Source of the DNA: Ovis canadensis
Taxonomy: Eukaryota > Chordata > Mammalia > Artiodactyla > Bovidae
NCBI RefSeq assembly: GCF_042477335.2
Contig: NC_091262.1
Coordinates: 45,171,001 to 45,235,000, forward strand
DNA: 64,000 bases
Direction: 5' to 3'
Positions 59,801 through 64,000 of the stretch are shown here, piece by piece (the stretch's first letter is position 1; every line of letters starts with the position of its first letter). The notes below the pieces were generated by a model, which saw nothing but the letters and a program-made list of their open reading frames with translations, searched no databases and was not told where the DNA came from. The translations under genes were made by a program, and so were the position numbers.

Positions 59801-62025
59801 ATGCTGCTCCTGTGTGCTGTTGGTGCAGCGGGAGGGCTCGACGAAAGCAGGTTGCAGCTTGGAGCTTCTTTCAACGAAAATGACACTCGGCCCAGGGCCC
59901 ACGGCGCGTGCCCGCGCCTCGCGCACCGCCGGCCCGCGTGCTCCCGCGCCGCCCGGAGGCGGGCCCGGCGGGGATTGGGCGTCGCGAGGGGGGCGGGGCT
60001 GGGTGTCTGCGCTCCGTGCGCCCCTTGCGGCCCCGCCAGGCCTGCGAAGCGCTCCAGCGCCCAGGCTCTCCGAAAGCCGGCGCGCCCCCTGCTCTTTCCT
60101 TGTCCCTGGCGTTTCGCCGCAGAAGCCCTCGGGGCAACGGGGTGACTGTTCGGCCGGGAAACCTGAGATGATCCAGTTGTCGACTGTTCCGATTGTTGGG
60201 GCGAGCGGTTCCGTCTCAACCTTGCCTTAGCTCCCGGAGCCGAACCCAACCTGGAGTTCTTCAAGGTCCTCCGACTCTTTTCGGCCCGGTGCACTCGAGC
60301 CCTACATGCGTGCGGTTCTCTTCCCGCGGGTCTGGATGCCCGAACCCCCACATCCAGAACCCTCGCTCGCCTGCCACGCGGGCCCTGCCACCGAGCCACG
60401 AGGCTAGCCAGCGGGCCCTGGGGTCGAAAGGGGGGGCCTTAACGGCTCATCCTCGGCGCTGTCCCCAGAGTGGATGCGCGACGTGATCAATCTCGCTGCA
60501 TTTATTAATTCCCCCGTCTAGACAGAAGAGAAGGCCGGGCGGCGGCTCCTTATCTGAATTTGGCATCACCTGCAAGCGATACACTGAAGGAGCCACAACA
60601 AGCCCCCGCTAGGATCGCGGCTGCCAGGGAAAATAAGTCCACCCAGAACCAGTCTGGCGTGTCGTTGGTTTATTTTCTTTCCAGACCCGAAATGCAGGGG
60701 GCGGGAGCTGGCTCGGGTGGGAGGGGGCTGGGAATGGCCCCTGGATATGCCGTGCCCAGGTCACTTGGTGTGACATTTCAAACCCCTGCGACTTGTTTTC
60801 TTGAAAACTGGCTTTAGTGATCGCAGGAAATAACCGGGAGATACTGAATCTCTAGCAGGCCCCCGGGCAAGCACAAAAAAACCGGGAGGCTCAGGTTTTA
60901 CCCTTCACAAATATTTAACCCTTTGGCAGCCTGGGATAATTCTTTTCCTAGACCAGCCCTCACTTGGACTCAGAAAGCTGCCAGCCTACCAGTGATTGCA
61001 CTACTCTTGAAGAATCTCTGGCATTGGGTTTCTGTTTCCTTGTCCTACCAAGTTAAAAGATCCCAAAGGTATATCCTTTGTCCAGGAATTGTTTTGAAAG
61101 AGGGCAACGCCCTTACTATTGTTGCCATCTTAGCTCAGGTAGGGCCTGGTAAGGAAAAATGTGTCGGAGGGGGCATCTTTGGTCGTTGGACACAGAAGTC
61201 GATGCCTGCTTTTAAAAAGCCATGGGCTGCTTGGATGGCCAGAGGCCACTGTAGGTGTTTCAGCTGAGCTGATGGCGGAATTCTGAAAGCGAATTTCTCC
61301 CCTTCCCCCGCCCCCCCCGTCCCCCCCCCCCAGTCCATTAGTAATGGGAGGCTGGCAGCAAAGCTGGCAATTACTGAAAGAAAATGGGAGGAGGTGGGAA
61401 AATTGGGCCACATTTATATTTTACTTCCTGAAAGTCAAGGTGATGCTAGCACAGACGTTAAAGAGACTGTTCTCCTTCAGGATTTAGGAAATGGTGCTGC
61501 AAACTTAGAGATAAAGGAAGAGATATTTAGGGTTAATGAGGACCAGCTTTACCTCTCAAGTGCCCAGAAACGGTTTTAATAATCAGAGTTAGAGACTTTG
61601 AGGGTTTGTTCCCTTAACTTAAATTCTTCCCTCCCAAACAGAAATACAGATATTTCCTTTTACCTTCTGGTTGGCCACTGGATAGGCGGCTAAACTTTCA
61701 AAAGTCTTACTTTTGAAAATTTTGATTGATCCAGAATATTGGGTTTTGTCTTTTTTAAAAAGGAAATAACAGGTTCTTGAATTTGAAAAATTTCATTATG
61801 GTTGTTAATTAGCTTTGAATTTTTGCTTTTGACAGATTGCAGTATTTTAATGCTACAGATGGAAACATCTGCCTGTCTAATTACAGTCACTTCTTCCTTG
61901 GCCATCCATAGATCAAAAATCTAATTCCTTTTTGGATATTTTTATGAGTGTGTCTGTTTTTGAATATTGGGAAATTATTCTGATCAAAGTGGTTACTGTG
62001 TATTTAGGATACCTGTAGCTATGTG
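59801..62025. other. ISL2 downstream flank
   Basis: 59880-60480 is very G+C- and CpG-rich; 60480-60960 looks unique, with TTTATTAATTCC and CAAATATTTAACC motifs; a C run lies at about 61308-61332. No gene is identified. Open frames in the G+C-rich part lack any domain. Confidence 0.4.
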
Positions 62026-62027
62026 TT

Positions 62028-62232
62028 GATGTTGTTTAGTTGCTAAGTTGCCTATGACTGACCCCGAGGACTATATAGCATACCAGGCTCCTCTGTCCAT
62101 GGGATTCTCCAGGCAAGAATACTGTGTGGGTAGCCATTTCCTTCTCCAGGGGATCTTTCAGACCCAGGGATCGAATCTGAGTCTCCTGCATTGGCAGGCA
62201 GATTCTTTGCCACTGAGACACCTGGGAAGCCC
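62028..62232 (-). mobile_element. Bov-tA SINE
   Basis: Reversed BovA body and tRNA head ending GACACCTGGGAAGCCC. Flanks CCTGTAGCTATGTGT and CCTGTATCTGTGTGT look like a 15-bp target duplication with two changes. Confidence 0.88.
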
Positions 62233-62234
62233 TG

Positions 62235-64000
62235 TATCTGTGTGTACTGCGTCATAAAACATTAGAAGCTCTTCTGCTGTAGATTGTTGCTAGCCACCCA
62301 AAGGGGCACATCGTTTTCTGTGTGGGTTTCCAAGAGGGGAGTTTGACTCTAAAGCCTTATTATGATGGTCCCTGGTGAGGTGTCAGATCTATGGTTGGTT
62401 AGTTACATTAATAAATATCTATTTTACTGGCTCCCAGGTCATCTTTAAACATCTTCTGTAATACAGTAGGGATTTCCTTGTAAATTAAATTACCTGTAAC
62501 AATTACAAGTGTATTTTATGCTTACTGAACTTTTAAAGTGAGATAGCCAGTTGTGTAGTAAAAAAGTCAGTTCAATAAAAGAGGCCATAAGGTGGGAAAT
62601 GGGAGTTATTTAAGTAGATTCACCTTAGAATAAGATTTTCTTAGCAGATTTATCTAATAATTTGGGTAGCTCTATGTAATTGAAGCAGGAAAGAGATTCC
62701 CAGAGATGGAGAAGTTTATGGCTACCCTACCACAAAATTCAATACATATTGAAAGGCTACACAGTTCTGGGAAATTTAGAGTCCCTGTGGCAGTATTCCC
62801 AACGAACTTTAATTTTTAATGAGTTTTGTAACAGAAATCAGCCTTTCAGTTTTGAATATGAAATAGCTTTAAAGCTTAGTTTTGTCAGAGCTGCAAAGAC
62901 TAGGTTTAAGTAAAAGATTGTCTAAGATTGTTCTCGTAAAAAATGTGAGATTCTGCCACTGCTGTCTGGGGGAGGGCATAAGCTGCCACACATTTAGTTA
63001 GCTGTGTTTTCCCATACAAGTATTCACCAAAGAGAGCAAGGGAATTTGCTTGAATAGCAGCATGCTAGAGATGGGAAACAATGAATGAATATAAACGATA
63101 TGCAGCAGAGTCCCAATGGACTTGTGATAAAAGCAGGAAATTCAGAGAGTTTATTAAGCTGATGTAGGGAAGATTAGAGGCTTTTAAATATGGGTCTGAT
63201 TGATGTAAAGGTAAACTTTCCTCAAGATACTGGCATTCAGTGCAATAAGGAGGATTGTGTGACCAATTACAGGCTAGCACCTTGTTGATGGAGACTGCGC
63301 ATGGAAGATGCTGATAAATGGAGTCAGGCTGAGAGCAGTAATAGGAGCGAAAAAGGGCACAGAGAAATACTCCATTGGGAACCAGATGTGGAGTGCTGTG
63401 GGGGAGTGGTTCAATTTGTAAAGCAAGTTTGGCGCCTCGAAGAAATCACGCCAGAAAGGCTAGAGTGCTAGGTGAGTCCATCTTTTGGATCGGGGCACCG
63501 CCCGATCGATAAGGTCAAGGGCTGGTGAGAGAGTGGGTCAGGGAGTGAGCGGAGGGGCAGGAGTTGAGAAAGGCAGAGAGCTTCCTCAGTGGGAAACAGG
63601 ATCTTTAAGGCGGGGGTATCATATGGAAGGCGGGAGACCTCTGGGTTCCGGGTGTGGGAGCAGGGAAATGGAAGTGGAAGAAGAGGGGTAGTGACAAGTA
63701 ATCCCTTCCCAGAGTATTGAGACCCAAGAATTCAGAAAGCTTGGCAAGGAGCTCTGGAAGAACTGGCCCAGGTGGCTTCTTTCCTGGGGAAGGAAGGAAG
63801 GAAAAACGGTAGAGGAGGCGAGTTCCGGACCTAGGTTCAGGTTCGAGGCTCACAGCGCCCCCGACTGCCTAGAGCGAGAGAGTCTCTGGAACTCGGCAGG
63901 AAGCCGCGGGCTCGAGATCGTGCTGGGCTTCGGAAGGACTAGCCGCGTACAGCTCCGGGCCAGCGAGCTGCAGCCGAGAGCGGGAAGTTCGGTTGGGCAA
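62235..64000. other. intergenic; G+C rises at right edge
   Basis: No exon recognised. By mammalian order the 3' end of SCAPER (minus strand) should lie to the right; I see no sequence here that I can tie to it. From about 63830 the DNA becomes CpG-rich. Confidence 0.4.

Noticed and set aside
61690-61905. Minus-strand frame as the SCAPER terminal exon
   Set aside because: Expected neighbour by synteny, but no sequence I can identify as SCAPER.

Overview
This is ruminant (bovid-type, Pecora) nuclear DNA. The evidence is the dense load of Bov-tA and dimeric BovA2 SINEs, CHR-type tRNA-Glu SINEs, many BovB (RTE-class) LINE fragments and a mariner of the ruminant type. These families occur across the Pecora, so cattle, sheep, goat and deer cannot be told apart here. 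There is no prokaryotic gene structure, operon or CRISPR array.

Two host genes are secure. On the minus strand, the first coding exon of ETFA (electron transfer flavoprotein alpha subunit) lies at 11521-11559 inside a CpG island with CCAAT boxes and a CRE; positions 1-11520 are then its first intron. On the plus strand, all of ISL2 (Islet-2, LIM-homeodomain transcription factor) is present: six coding exons from 54162 to 59124 that splice in frame to 359 codons, with a CCAAT/CRE promoter upstream and a polyadenylation signal at 59773. Divergent ETFA and ISL2 as neighbours agrees with the known mammalian order.

The 42 kb between them (11.9-53.7 kb) is intergenic and largely built of layered retroelements: ancient L2, MIR, L1, an MLT1-type LTR and an antisense endogenous-retrovirus pol remnant, then mariner, then BovB and SINEs. 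Two spots stand out. At 18.7-23.6 kb an L1 3' end is hit by an old BovB, which is itself hit by a younger antisense BovB and by a BovA2 dimer. Both BovB insertions there are bracketed by direct repeats of about 74-80 bp. At 38.67-39.68 kb a processed ARPP19 pseudogene is cut in two by another BovB. From 52.3 to 62.0 kb, around ISL2, no young transposon is visible.

The 3' flank (59.8-64.0 kb) holds no recognisable coding exon; one Bov-tA SINE is at 62.03-62.23 kb and G+C rises at the right edge. I found no convincing new gene system. The most interesting items are the nested BovB insertions with long target duplications, the split ARPP19 pseudogene, and a minisatellite touching an ISL2 splice donor.
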